DNA from: Bacillus cereus
Lineage (GTDB): Bacteria; Bacillota; Bacilli; Bacillales; Bacillaceae_G
Assembly: GCF_025917685.1 (NCBI RefSeq)
Contig: NZ_CP089518.1
Location: 1,613,001-1,677,000, forward strand
DNA length: 64,000 bases
Direction of reading: 5' to 3'
The notes below the pieces were generated by a model that worked only from the letters and a program-made list of their open reading frames with translations, was not told where the DNA came from and did no database searches. The stretch's first letter is position 1. The number at the start of each line of letters is the position of its first letter. Below, piece after piece: positions 43,739-52,581 of the stretch. Position numbers and translations under genes: made by a program.

Positions 43739-44551
43739 ATGAAGTGGCAAATGCGTAAAATCGTTTTGTTAGCAGTGACTATTAGTGTGCTTTTTTTAAG
43801 CATGTTAGTATACTACGTTACATACCCATTTCTTTTTCAAAATAAAGCATTTTTCCTGTCGCAACTTTGTTTATTTGAATTACAAAAACATATGAGGGAG
43901 CTATCAATACTTCGTATAATGATAGCCGGATTACTGTTATTTACTGTAATCATTATGAGTAAAAGAATTTGGAAGCAATTTTTTTATAGTAAAAGATTGA
44001 AAAGAAATCTCGTATCTATTACTAGAAAAGGAAAGCAAGTGTACGTATTATCAACGTTACAGATTACGGCATTTACAATTGGATTATTTCGACCGAAAAT
44101 TGTCATTTCAAAAGGAATGTTTCAGGCATTTTCTGAGGAAGAAATTGATGCGATTGTATTACATGAGGAATATCATCAAAAAAGTCGAGATCCATTAAAG
44201 TTATTTTTCTTTACCTTGTTAGCTGAGGGGATGATGTATATTCCTATATTAAAAGGGATGCTGCAGCGTTATCATGTATATCAAGAGCTATCAGCAGATA
44301 AATATGCGATGCAAAAAATGAAATCTTCATTTGAGCTAGGTAGTGCATTATTAAAGTTAATTAAAATAAAGACGATAGAAAATCAATGTATTACAGCGTC
44401 GTTTGCGAAAACCGCAATTAATTTACGAATTGAGCAAGTGTTGAATGAGAAAGTTGTTAAGCTGAATATGCCATTACATACAAATTCAGTATATGTAACG
44501 TTAGGGCTATTTTGTATGTCGATTGTACTTATTGTCGGAGAGTGCATATAG
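43739..44551 (+). CDS. M56 (BlaR1-type) membrane metallopeptidase without sensor domain
   Basis: The 270-residue protein has about three membrane helices and the zinc motif HEEYH in IDAIVLHEEYHQKSRDPLK (HExxH), followed by a second region YQELSADKYAMQKM. BlaR1 and MecR1 carry a C-terminal penicillin-sensing domain of ~250 residues; this protein ends before it, so it does not sense beta-lactams in that way. It likely cleaves or relieves the BlaI repressor in response to another signal. Confidence 0.85.
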   Translation: MKWQMRKIVLLAVTISVLFLSMLVYYVTYPFLFQNKAFFLSQLCLFELQKHMRELSILRIMIAGLLLFTVIIMSKRIWKQFFYSKRLKRNLVSITRKGKQVYVLSTLQITAFTIGLFRPKIVISKGMFQAFSEEEIDAIVLHEEYHQKSRDPLKLFFFTLLAEGMMYIPILKGMLQRYHVYQELSADKYAMQKMKSSFELGSALLKLIKIKTIENQCITASFAKTAINLRIEQVLNEKVVKLNMPLHTNSVYVTLGLFCMSIVLIVGECI

Positions 44552-44571
44552 CCTCTTTTTTTAATAATTAA

Positions 44572-44588
44572 CACTACATATTGTAGTG
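44572..44588 (+). promoter_or_regulatory. Second BlaI-type operator, upstream of ccdA
   Basis: CACTACA-TAT-TGTAGTG is a perfect 7-bp dyad with the same arms and 3-base spacer as the blaI site. It lies between the M56 and ccdA genes. Confidence 0.85.
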
Positions 44589-44605
44589 CGTTTAGGAGGG
44601 ATAAA

Positions 44606-45319
44606 ATGAATGCGGCGGATTTAACAATTTGGCTAGTAGTAGGGGCGGGGATACTTTCATTTATATCACCATGTTCTTTACCGCTATATCCATCTTATTT
44701 ATCATATATTACAGGTGTTTCTATTCAAGATTTAAAAGAAAATCGTGGAATTATGCAAAAGTCAGCGATTATACATACAGTATTTTTTATGATCGGTTTC
44801 TCGGTTATTTTTTATGCGTTAGGTTTATCGGTAAGCTGGATTGGGATCACTTTTTCATCTAATCAAAGGTTGATTCAGCAAATTGGTGGGATATTTATTA
44901 TTTTGATGGGGCTATTTATGATTGGATTGATTCAGCCTAAGTGGCTTATGGCAGAGAAAAAAGTACAATATAGAAGAAAATCGACAGGCTATATTCGCTC
45001 AGTTTTGGTCGGCATGACATACGCAGCAGGATGGACACCGTGTGTTGGACCAATATTTTCTGCAGTGCTTATGCTCGGTGCGACCAATCCTGAAAGTGCG
45101 CTTCTGTATATTACAGCTTACACCCTTGGATTTGCGGTTCCGTTTTTCGTGATGGCATTTTTTATTGGAAAGGTAAAATGGATTGTTACATATGCCAATG
45201 TCATGATGAAAATGGGCGGTGGAATTATGATTGTAACAGGAGTTTTATTATATACAAATCAAATGACGAAAATTACAGCATTTTTTATTCGTATATTTGG
45301 TGGATTTACCGGATTTTAG
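44606..45319 (+). CDS. ccdA: CcdA-type thiol-disulphide membrane transporter
   Basis: The 237-residue protein has six membrane helices and two Cys-Pro motifs SFISPCSLPLYPSYLS and AGWTPCVGPIFSAVL, the conserved half-pair that carries electrons from cytoplasmic thioredoxin across the membrane. It supplies reductant to the thioredoxin-like protein encoded next. The SD is GGAGGGA. A BlaI-type dyad precedes it. Confidence 0.92.
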   Translation: MNAADLTIWLVVGAGILSFISPCSLPLYPSYLSYITGVSIQDLKENRGIMQKSAIIHTVFFMIGFSVIFYALGLSVSWIGITFSSNQRLIQQIGGIFIILMGLFMIGLIQPKWLMAEKKVQYRRKSTGYIRSVLVGMTYAAGWTPCVGPIFSAVLMLGATNPESALLYITAYTLGFAVPFFVMAFFIGKVKWIVTYANVMMKMGGGIMIVTGVLLYTNQMTKITAFFIRIFGGFTGF

Positions 45320-45337
45320 AAATGAGGAGGAAAAAAA

Positions 45338-45892
45338 GTGAAGAAACTAATTGCTATTATACTGGCCGGGGCACTAATTTGGGCAGGGGTTAACTTTTAT
45401 AATACAAAGAAAGAAGAAAAAGAAAGAAAAGCGAAACAAGCGGAGTTACAAGAGAAAGAAGTATTACCACAAGTAGGGTTCAAAGCCCCAAACATAACAT
45501 TAAAAGGATTAGATGGGAAGCTGTATTCGTTAAATGATGCAAAGGGAAAACCATATGTTATTAATTTTTGGGCATCATGGTGTGGACCATGTGAAATAGA
45601 GGCTCCTGACTTAGTTCGTTTGTATGATAAATATAAAAGGGATGTTGAAATCTTTGCGGTAAATGCAACAATCGGGGATCCAGTACAAGAAGCGAGTGCA
45701 TTTGCAGATCGCCATGGATTTAAATTTCCTGTTCTATTAGATATGGATGGAGTAGCTGGAATAGATTATAAAGTATTTTCTTTACCAACGACATTTTTCG
45801 TTAATAAAGATGGAATTATTGTAGATCATGCACGAGGTGTATTACCTCCAGATCAATTAGAAGAGAAGTTTAAGAAAATAATTGAGAATTAA
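45338..45892 (+). CDS. TlpA/ResA-like membrane-anchored thioredoxin
   Basis: The 184-residue protein has an N-terminal anchor (LIAIILAGALIWAGVNFY) and a thioredoxin domain with active-site WCGPC in FWASWCGPCEIEAPDLVRL and a cis-Pro in VFSLPTTFFVNKDG. It reduces or exchanges disulphides outside the cell, fed by CcdA. The GTG start at 45338 has SD GAGGAGG. It is cotranscribed with ccdA and the Lgt-like gene. Confidence 0.92.
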   Translation: MKKLIAIILAGALIWAGVNFYNTKKEEKERKAKQAELQEKEVLPQVGFKAPNITLKGLDGKLYSLNDAKGKPYVINFWASWCGPCEIEAPDLVRLYDKYKRDVEIFAVNATIGDPVQEASAFADRHGFKFPVLLDMDGVAGIDYKVFSLPTTFFVNKDGIIVDHARGVLPPDQLEEKFKKIIEN

Positions 45893-45906
45893 GAGGGGAT
45901 TTCATA

Positions 45907-46590
45907 GTGATGGAGTGGATGGTGAGGTTACAACCCGTTTCTCTTATAATAGGAAGTCTATTTGGATTTACTCTAATGAAACTAAGGATGAAAAAGCAAA
46001 ATATTCAATATGAAAAAATGATGGATGCAGTAACGAATGGCTTTCTCATCATTGTATTCATATGGAAATTTGCACCGGCAATATTAAATCCAGTATGGGC
46101 TTTTGGATCGCCGTTGCAAGCATTATTAGCTGTAGGAAGTATGAAACATATTATAGTAGGATGCGTAATTGCGAGTATATATATTGTTTGGAAAAGTAAA
46201 AAAGAGCAATTTTCCCTTCGGATTTTACTTGATACATTACCTTTTGGATTGTGCGTGAGTATTATCTTTTATTTTCTATTCCATCAAGAAATAGGTGGAC
46301 AAACGACACTGCCGTGGGGGATGAAAGTATATGAATCTAAATTTTTGTATCATCCTATTTTCATGTATGAGATTATACTAGCACTCGGTATAATTTGCTC
46401 GTTATGGATTAAAAATGAAAGATTAGGGAATGGAAAAAATATAAGCTTTTTTCTAATTTGTGAGGGAATTGCTCATATCATTATTTCACTTATTAGTGAA
46501 CAAAATTTAGTTCTATTTGGTCTTTCAATACAGCAAATACTCAGTTTTTGTGTTATTAGTTTAGGGATTTTGTTCGTACCAAAAAAATAA
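45907..46590 (+). CDS. Lgt-like membrane protein lacking the usual catalytic motif
   Basis: The 227-residue multi-span protein resembles prolipoprotein diacylglyceryl transferase: FHQEIGGQTTLPWGM, then FLYHPIFMYEIILALGI. In true Lgt an Arg-rich G-N-x-x-N-x-E motif comes before LPWG; here the matching stretch has no such Arg. The enzyme may therefore be inactive or have a changed reaction. The start is GTG 45907 (ATG 45910 possible). It is the last gene of the redox operon. Confidence 0.7.
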   Translation: MMEWMVRLQPVSLIIGSLFGFTLMKLRMKKQNIQYEKMMDAVTNGFLIIVFIWKFAPAILNPVWAFGSPLQALLAVGSMKHIIVGCVIASIYIVWKSKKEQFSLRILLDTLPFGLCVSIIFYFLFHQEIGGQTTLPWGMKVYESKFLYHPIFMYEIILALGIICSLWIKNERLGNGKNISFFLICEGIAHIIISLISEQNLVLFGLSIQQILSFCVISLGILFVPKK

Positions 46591-46631
46591 AAAATATCCA
46601 TGTGCGGAGAGCATCCATGCATGGATATTTT
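46591..46631. terminator. Bidirectional intrinsic terminator
   Basis: AAAATATCCATG and CATGGATATTTT pair around a 17-base loop, followed by TTG on + and T-runs on the minus strand. Confidence 0.75.
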
Positions 46632-46647
46632 TGTATCATCATATGAA

Positions 46648-47193
46648 TTAAAAAATCGGCGGAGTAACAGAAAATAAAACAATCGCATTTTTCTCGAATT
46701 GATTCACCCATTTATGTTTTAAATAAGCGGGTATTTTTACGCTATCGCCAGTTTCTAATATGTAATCTTCTTCGTTTAAATATAATGTAATCTTCCCGTC
46801 TAATACAAATGCTAATTCTTCACCTTTATGTTCTAGCACATTTTCTGATGAAGCAGTATTCGGCGGAACGGTCATAATTGCTGTTGCTAAATTTCCTGTG
46901 AAATCAGGTGATAGCATTTCATATGATAAATTATCGATAATCATTTTCTTACGTTTATGAGAGCGTACGATTAAATCATCTGTATTAGTTTCTTCAAGTA
47001 AAAAGCTAAACGTTGGAACATCAAGTGCTTTTGCGAGTACTTTTAATGTTTGAATGGAAGGGTTAGCAGAACCACGTTCAATTTGACTTAACATAGATGG
47101 TGTAATTTCAGCCATCTTTGCTAGTTCTTTACTAGTTAAACCCTTTTCTTTTCTTTGTTTTTCAATTTTTTTACCAATATCTATATTTTCCAT
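46648..47193 (-). CDS. XRE-type regulator with C-terminal cupin
   Basis: The 181-residue protein has an N-terminal HTH (IEKQRKEKGLTSKELAKMAE; TPSMLSQIERGSANPS) and a cupin fold (LEHKGEELAFVLDGKITLYL; EDYILETGDSVKIPAYLKHK). XRE-cupin proteins bind small amino acids or sugars. It is divergent from D-serine dehydratase and the intergenic region has three copies of a 16-bp motif, so it likely controls D-serine catabolism. Confidence 0.88.
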   Translation of the reverse strand: MENIDIGKKIEKQRKEKGLTSKELAKMAEITPSMLSQIERGSANPSIQTLKVLAKALDVPTFSFLLEETNTDDLIVRSHKRKKMIIDNLSYEMLSPDFTGNLATAIMTVPPNTASSENVLEHKGEELAFVLDGKITLYLNEEDYILETGDSVKIPAYLKHKWVNQFEKNAIVLFSVTPPIF

Positions 47194-47214
47194 AGAGCAT
47201 TCTCCTTAATGATT

Positions 47215-47305
47215 ATTAAATTATATTTAAATAAATTAAATTATAATTAACTTAAACTAAAATGTATGTTAAACTGTATTAAAATTAATTTAATTATAAT
47301 TTATT
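47215..47305. promoter_or_regulatory. Three operator copies between XRE-cupin gene and dsdA
   Basis: ATTAAATTATATTTAA (47215-47230) and ATTAAATTATAATTAA (47235-47250) differ at one base and are 20 bp apart, about two helical turns. An inverted copy TTAATTATAATTTATT lies at 47290-47305 close to dsdA. The arrangement suggests cooperative binding by a dimer. Confidence 0.6.
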
Positions 47306-47341
47306 ATATGGCTAGCTACAAGAATATGAGGAGGAAGAGAA

Positions 47342-48682
47342 ATGAAGGGGATAGAGGCATTAAAAGAGCGATACCCACTATTAAATAACCTTATTGCAAC
47401 GGAAGAAGTATTTTGGATAAATCCGAATACAGAAAAGTATGAAACGGCAATAAAAGGTTCGCCGCTTAATGAAGAAAATGTAAAAGATGCGGAAGAGAGA
47501 TTAAAGCGCTTCGCACCATATATTGCGAAAGTTTTTCCGGAAACACAAGAAACGGGCGGCATTATAGAATCACCTTTAGTGAAAATACCTTCTATGAAAC
47601 AGTCTTTAGAGAAAAATTACGGGCAGCCAATATTGGGAGAACTATTATTAAAGTGTGATAGTCAACTTCCGATATCAGGTTCAATAAAAGCTAGGGGAGG
47701 CATTTATGAAGTGTTGAAACATGCTGAACAATTGGCACTTCAGCATGGAATGTTAACGGAGGAAGACGATTACTCCATTTTAGATAGCGATACATGTAGA
47801 GAGTTTTTTGCAACATATTCTATTGCGGTAGGTTCGACAGGGAACTTAGGACTAAGCATCGGGATTATGAGTGCGAAACTAGGTTTTAATGTGACTGTTC
47901 ATATGTCAGCAGACGCGAAACAATGGAAAAAAGATTTATTAAGAAGTAAAGGTGTGAACGTTATTGAATATGAGGCTGATTATAGTAAAGCAGTAGAAGA
48001 AGGACGAAGACAAGCTGATGCTGACCCTAGCTGTTATTTTGTAGATGATGAAAACTCACATGATTTATTTTTAGGATACGCAGTAGCGGCATCACGTTTA
48101 CAAAATCAATTAGAAGAGTTAAAGATTGTAGTAGACGAAGAACATCCTTTATTCGTTTACTTACCTTGTGGTGTCGGCGGCGGACCGGGCGGAGTAGCAT
48201 TTGGTTTAAAGTTGTTGTATAAAGACAACGTCCATTGTTTCTTTGCAGAGCCGACACATTCTCCATGTATGTTACTCGGGTTAATGACAGGACTTCATGA
48301 TAAAATTGCTGTTCAAGATATCGGAATTGATAATGTAACAGACGCGGACGGACTGGCAGTAGGAAGACCGTCTGGATTTGTTGGGAAAACGATGGAACCA
48401 TTTTTAAGTGGAAATTATACAGTAAGTGACGAAGAGTTATATAGATTATTAAAAGAACTGGCTGATACGGAAAACGTTTATTTAGAACCTTCTGCATTAG
48501 CGGGTATGGTAGGTCCGTTGAATGTATGTAAAGCTGAAAATGAGTATTTACAAAAGCAACAGTTAACAGAGAAGGTGAAGAAAGGTACTCATATTGTGTG
48601 GGGAACTGGTGGGAGCATGGTTCCGAAAGATGTGATGAATGGGTATTATAAGAAAGGTTCGGAATTAACAATAGCAGAGTAA
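47342..48682 (+). CDS. dsdA: D-serine dehydratase (ammonia-lyase)
   Basis: The 446-residue PLP enzyme converts D-serine to pyruvate and ammonia. It has the PLP-Lys motif [32 protein letters not shown], a glycine-rich phosphate loop [14 protein letters not shown] and [16 protein letters not shown]. Length and motifs match DsdA. It is divergent from an XRE-cupin regulator with shared operators. ATG 47342 follows SD GAGGAGG. A terminator follows. Confidence 0.93.
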   Translation: MKGIEALKERYPLLNNLIATEEVFWINPNTEKYETAIKGSPLNEENVKDAEERLKRFAPYIAKVFPETQETGGIIESPLVKIPSMKQSLEKNYGQPILGELLLKCDSQLPISGSIKARGGIYEVLKHAEQLALQHGMLTEEDDYSILDSDTCREFFATYSIAVGSTGNLGLSIGIMSAKLGFNVTVHMSADAKQWKKDLLRSKGVNVIEYEADYSKAVEEGRRQADADPSCYFVDDENSHDLFLGYAVAASRLQNQLEELKIVVDEEHPLFVYLPCGVGGGPGGVAFGLKLLYKDNVHCFFAEPTHSPCMLLGLMTGLHDKIAVQDIGIDNVTDADGLAVGRPSGFVGKTMEPFLSGNYTVSDEELYRLLKELADTENVYLEPSALAGMVGPLNVCKAENEYLQKQQLTEKVKKGTHIVWGTGGSMVPKDVMNGYYKKGSELTIAE

Positions 48683-48684
48683 CG

Positions 48685-48716
48685 AAAAATGAGGCGATCT
48701 AAAGCCTCATTTTTTC
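48685..48716 (+). terminator. Intrinsic terminator after dsdA
   Basis: AAAAATGAGGC and GCCTCATTTTT pair around GATCTAAA, then TTC. Confidence 0.88.
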
Positions 48717-48841
48717 ATGTACATAAAAATCTTTGTTATTTTCACATTAGTTCTTTATAGTATAGATATAAAGGATAACTAATATCGAATAAATATAACA
48801 AAAGAGCTTTATTTTACATAATAAGAGGATGTGTGTATACG

Positions 48842-50089
48842 ATGTCATTACAGACAAAATATATAGCGGGTATTTCGCTTGGGGTTATGGGAGTAGGCTT
48901 TGCCGCTTCTATCCCTTTTCAAGGAACGATAGCTGGGGAGATTATTCAAGGTGGATTTGAAGCTGGGTTAGTTGGTGGACTTGCGGATTGGTTTGCGGTT
49001 ACAGCTTTATTCCGTCATCCGTTGGGAATTCCAATTCCACATACAGCATTATTACCTAAAAATCGGAAGCGGGTAACAAAGGGACTCGTTTCTACGTTAG
49101 AAAATGAATGGCTGACGAAAGAAAGTATTACAAGTAAAGTAAAAGAAATGCAGCTAGCGCAAATGGTACTGCAAATTGCTGAGAAAGAGTTACAGTCTGA
49201 TGCTGTGAAAAAAGGGATTGTAACAATTGCTGAGAAAGCGATTCTTCAAATAGATACGGAAAAATTAGCAGTTATTATTGAAAAAGAATTAAAAACATAT
49301 TTGCATACAATTAACACAAGTAACATATTACAAGTTCTTGTGGATCAATTAGTTGTGCAAGAATATGATGAAAAGACACTTGATTACATATTAGTAAAAG
49401 TGAAAGATTGGACGGCGCAAGATGAAGCGCGTTACCAGCTCGGAAGCTTAGGCATGAAGGCGATGGAAAACATAAAAGTAGATGGATTCTTACAGTTTAC
49501 TTTGAAATCGTTTATGAATATTGTAGATGAAGATAAAATTGGCGGCATTTTGCAGAAGTTTATTATTAGCAATATTAACAGCTTACAAGATGCGGATAAT
49601 AGCACAAGACAACTTATATTAGCGAAAATTCGTCAAGAAATTATAAATGTAAAAGAAAATGAATCTTTACTGCAGGAATTAGAGAATTGGAAAGAAAAAT
49701 GGATTGCAAATTGGGATGCTACTGACAAAATAAAAGAGATGCTAGAGCAAGTACAGAGTAGGGCAGTTACCTTTGTGAAAAATGAAGAATTTGCCGATAA
49801 ATATGTTGTTCCATTCTTACAAACACAAATGAATAAAATAAAAGAAGATGAACTGACTGTTCAAAAAATAGAAGATTGGTTACAAAAACAAGTGGTTAAT
49901 ATTGTTGAAAAAAATCATTCGAAAATTGGAAAGCTTGTGCAAGAAAACCTTGATAAGTTAGATGATAAAACATTAATCGAAATGATTGAAAATAATGTCG
50001 GTAAAGATTTGCAGTGGATCCGAGTGAACGGGGCGGTTTGCGGATTTATGATTGGATTAGTGTTAGAAGGAATTAAAGCGATTATATGA
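48842..50089 (+). CDS. DUF445-family membrane-associated protein
   Basis: The ~415-residue protein has the DUF445 N-terminus (GGFEAGLVGGLADWFAVTAL, FRHPLGIPIPHTALLPKNRK), a long helical middle and a short C-terminal membrane helix (VNGAVCGFMIGLVLEGIKAI). Its role is unknown; the family is widespread. ATG 48842 is preferred; a GTG at 48833 is closer to the SD AAGAGGA and is possible. Confidence 0.8.
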   Translation: MSLQTKYIAGISLGVMGVGFAASIPFQGTIAGEIIQGGFEAGLVGGLADWFAVTALFRHPLGIPIPHTALLPKNRKRVTKGLVSTLENEWLTKESITSKVKEMQLAQMVLQIAEKELQSDAVKKGIVTIAEKAILQIDTEKLAVIIEKELKTYLHTINTSNILQVLVDQLVVQEYDEKTLDYILVKVKDWTAQDEARYQLGSLGMKAMENIKVDGFLQFTLKSFMNIVDEDKIGGILQKFIISNINSLQDADNSTRQLILAKIRQEIINVKENESLLQELENWKEKWIANWDATDKIKEMLEQVQSRAVTFVKNEEFADKYVVPFLQTQMNKIKEDELTVQKIEDWLQKQVVNIVEKNHSKIGKLVQENLDKLDDKTLIEMIENNVGKDLQWIRVNGAVCGFMIGLVLEGIKAII

Positions 50090-50091
50090 GA

Positions 50092-50120
50092 AAAACCTTC
50101 CGCAATTGCGGAAGGTTTTT
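50092..50120. terminator. Bidirectional intrinsic terminator
   Basis: AAAACCTTCCGC and GCGGAAGGTTTT form a 12-bp stem around AATT, then TTC. Confidence 0.9.
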
Positions 50121-50121
50121 C

Positions 50122-51078
50122 TTATTTTTCAATAACGCTCATATTTAAATTATAAGCTTTCTCAATATTTAACTTGTACGTGCCATTTCCAGTTTTAATT
50201 GAATTTTTATACCAATGTTCTTGGTTGTTTAATTCTGGATGTTCTTCTGAAGAATTATTTTCTTTTTTCGTTAAATCTTCTACTTGTTCCCAAGGTGTAC
50301 TTCCATGTGTTTCTTTTTGATTCGTTACTGCTGTTAAAGATACATCACTCTCTTTTGCAAGATGGATAGACACTCTTGAGCTTTCCTGTACAAACCAATT
50401 ATTTTGTAATTGACCTGGATAAAGAGATAGTTCGTTATTTGAAGCACGGATTTCCACATTTTTATTTTGCGGAAGAACAAGCGTTGGTTTCACCTGTGGT
50501 GCTGAATTAAATAACGTATGCTGAACAGGTAATGATTTTAAAGTGATATACATCGTTTCTCCAGCCGTTTGAACTGAAAGGAAATCATCTCGTTTTAAAT
50601 TGAGTTTTTCATTTGCTTTCGTCGTTATTTCATAAGTTCCCAAAAGATGAATTTGATTTGTATTATTTCCCTCTATCGTTAGAGGTTGATGTCCTGCATC
50701 TACTACGATTTTTTTGATAGATTCAGGTATATCAAATTGTCCGTCTGGAATATTACTCGTTTGTCTCGTTGTGTTAATAGAGTGACGAACTTCTTCTAGT
50801 ACTCCAGTTGATAATAAACAGTAAAAAGCAATTCCGACGCTTCCTAAAACGCCGATAAAGAAAATGCTAAAAATATCATATTTAATAAATGATTGTTCCT
50901 TCTTAGAAAATAAAAGGTATAGTAAAACTTCAGCTCCAAGTATGATAAGTAAAACTGGCCACCATGCAGTTAGTGTATCTAATACTTGAATTCCTTTTAC
51001 GACTGAAAATAGTAAAAAGCATCCTAACGATATAATAGAAAGCCCCATTGAGAATGTTCCAACACGCCAAGTCCTCAT
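50122..51078 (-). CDS. Membrane protein with DUF4097-like extracellular region
   Basis: The 318-residue protein has about three N-terminal membrane helices (SMGLSIISLGCFLLFSVVKG; LTAWWPVLLIILGAEVLLYL; IFSIFFIGVLGSVGIAFYC) and an extracellular beta-rich region (IKKIVVDAGHQPLTIEGNN). The front resembles LiaF-like transmembrane parts and the rear resembles DUF4097-type putative adhesins. It is the last gene of the ECF sigma operon and overlaps the preceding gene by 4 bases. Function unknown; perhaps a cell-envelope stress component. Confidence 0.65.
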   Translation of the reverse strand: MRTWRVGTFSMGLSIISLGCFLLFSVVKGIQVLDTLTAWWPVLLIILGAEVLLYLLFSKKEQSFIKYDIFSIFFIGVLGSVGIAFYCLLSTGVLEEVRHSINTTRQTSNIPDGQFDIPESIKKIVVDAGHQPLTIEGNNTNQIHLLGTYEITTKANEKLNLKRDDFLSVQTAGETMYITLKSLPVQHTLFNSAPQVKPTLVLPQNKNVEIRASNNELSLYPGQLQNNWFVQESSRVSIHLAKESDVSLTAVTNQKETHGSTPWEQVEDLTKKENNSSEEHPELNNQEHWYKNSIKTGNGTYKLNIEKAYNLNMSVIEK

Positions 51079-52145
51079 TCGCTTGTCCCACCTTTGTTTT
51101 CTTTATTTCCAAGTAACAATTTAAAGCCGCCGCCAATTAAAAGGAGCGCAACGATAGATGTTTGGAAATAGCGATAATATAGTTCACTAAGATGAATATT
51201 AAATATAGTTACAAAATAATCATTCAAAATAGGAAGGACTGTTTGATCTAATAAATAATAAACACCTAATGCGATTAATCCGATACCAATCCATCTTTGA
51301 TGATTTATAAAATAATCGATAATTGGTTCGTCTTGTACTCGTTCTTTTCCGTATTTTGCTGTTTGCTGTAACGCATCAAAAAAGCTATAGAACCAAATGA
51401 TTGGTACTAAAAATAAAAATGCAGAGAGTCGTAATAAATCGAGTAAATAAATAGATAGTAAAAAGGCTGCCATAAGCTGAAGACCACGACGTTGTAAACC
51501 TAAATACATATGTCCTGCTCCAGGGAACATTGCTAAAATAGAAGCAAATGTTTTACTTTTCTTTCCTTGTTCTCGATGTTCTTCAAAATCTTCGAAAATA
51601 GTGCGATCATCTAGTTGCTCGCCACGTTCTTTTTTCTGTAGTTGCTGAACGACATCGAAGAAATTATAAATCCATAAAACAGGTAGCGTAATAAGAAAGA
51701 TAAGGAAACTTCCTTGATGAGTTAGTAATGTAACAAATACAATCATGCTACCTAAGCCTGTGCATGCAACTAAAAATGTAAGACCACGCTGCATAAGTCC
51801 TAATTGAAAATGTCCAAGTCCAGGAATAATTGATAAAAGAATGATGTAAAATCGTTCGCTTTCTTTAGTGGTTTCTGGATTTTGTTCTGCATCTTGCTTT
51901 CGTGATTGATTTATAAGAGTAATGACTAAGTCAATTAAATTGATTGTCCATAAAGCTGTAAATAAAAATAGAAGGAGAAAAATAATTCTATGATCTCCGT
52001 AGAGAACTGTAATACCTGCTGTAGCGATAAATAGAAATAAAGCTCCTCCGCTATATAGAATAAAACGTCCAAATTTCTTTAAATATAAATGTCCAAGCCC
52101 AGGAATTAGCCCTAATACAAGTGCTAAAAAGGGATTTTTATTCAT
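51075..52145 (-). CDS. Multi-span membrane protein with three internal repeats
   Basis: The 356-residue protein contains the same unit three times: LGLIPGLGHLYLKKFGRFIL, LSIIPGLGHFQLGLMQRGLT and LAMFPGAGHMYLGLQRRGLQ. Each is followed by a membrane helix and a W-x-x-FFD-type segment (WIYNFFDVVQQ; WFYSFFDALQQ). This looks like an expanded TM2-like (glycine-zipper) fold. It overlaps the anti-sigma gene by 8 bases, so it belongs to the ECF operon. Function unknown. Confidence 0.75.
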   Translation of the reverse strand: MNKNPFLALVLGLIPGLGHLYLKKFGRFILYSGGALFLFIATAGITVLYGDHRIIFLLLFLFTALWTINLIDLVITLINQSRKQDAEQNPETTKESERFYIILLSIIPGLGHFQLGLMQRGLTFLVACTGLGSMIVFVTLLTHQGSFLIFLITLPVLWIYNFFDVVQQLQKKERGEQLDDRTIFEDFEEHREQGKKSKTFASILAMFPGAGHMYLGLQRRGLQLMAAFLLSIYLLDLLRLSAFLFLVPIIWFYSFFDALQQTAKYGKERVQDEPIIDYFINHQRWIGIGLIALGVYYLLDQTVLPILNDYFVTIFNIHLSELYYRYFQTSIVALLLIGGGFKLLLGNKENKGGTSE

Positions 52146-52581
52146 GCTTTGAACCTCCGTTCTTTTTTGGTGTGTCTACCGATTTGTTTACAATTTGCTG
52201 TGAGATAGAAGTCTCATTGTGTTTCGAAGATTTTTCGAAATTTGATGTCGCTGTGAAAATATAATGGAATAAACCACTTACCATAAAAATAATTGTAGCC
52301 GCCGTCGCAATTATGTAGTGAATAATCGTACGCTTTAGCTGGTTTGATTTCATATTTTCATTAGGCTGTAACGTTTCGAAATTAATTTGCGATATAACTT
52401 CGTTCGTAAATGAATAATCATTTATCATTGGAAGGTTTTCAAGTTGTTCATCAATATTTTCCATATAAAGTGCTAAACAATGATCACATTCATAAAGGTG
52501 CTCTTCCATAGATTCACGTTCATTGCTTGCTATAACATCTAATGTATACTTGTGCCAATCTTCTTTTGAATAATGCATCAT
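52138..52581 (-). CDS. Zinc-finger anti-sigma factor
   Basis: The 147-residue protein (ATG 52581, 4-base ATGA overlap with the sigma stop) has an N-terminal ZAS-like motif HLYECDHCLALYME (H-x3-C-x2-C), a membrane helix (IIHYIIATAATIIFMVSGLF) and a short outer tail. ZAS proteins sequester their cognate ECF sigma factor. A longer frame from 52602 would include the SD, so the later ATG is used. Confidence 0.85.
   Translation of the reverse strand: MMHYSKEDWHKYTLDVIASNERESMEEHLYECDHCLALYMENIDEQLENLPMINDYSFTNEVISQINFETLQPNENMKSNQLKRTIIHYIIATAATIIFMVSGLFHYIFTATSNFEKSSKHNETSISQQIVNKSVDTPKKNGGSKHE

Noticed and set aside
43321..44551. A beta-lactam resistance operon
   Set aside because: BlaI-type repressor and M56 protease are present but there is no lactamase or PBP gene and no sensor domain.
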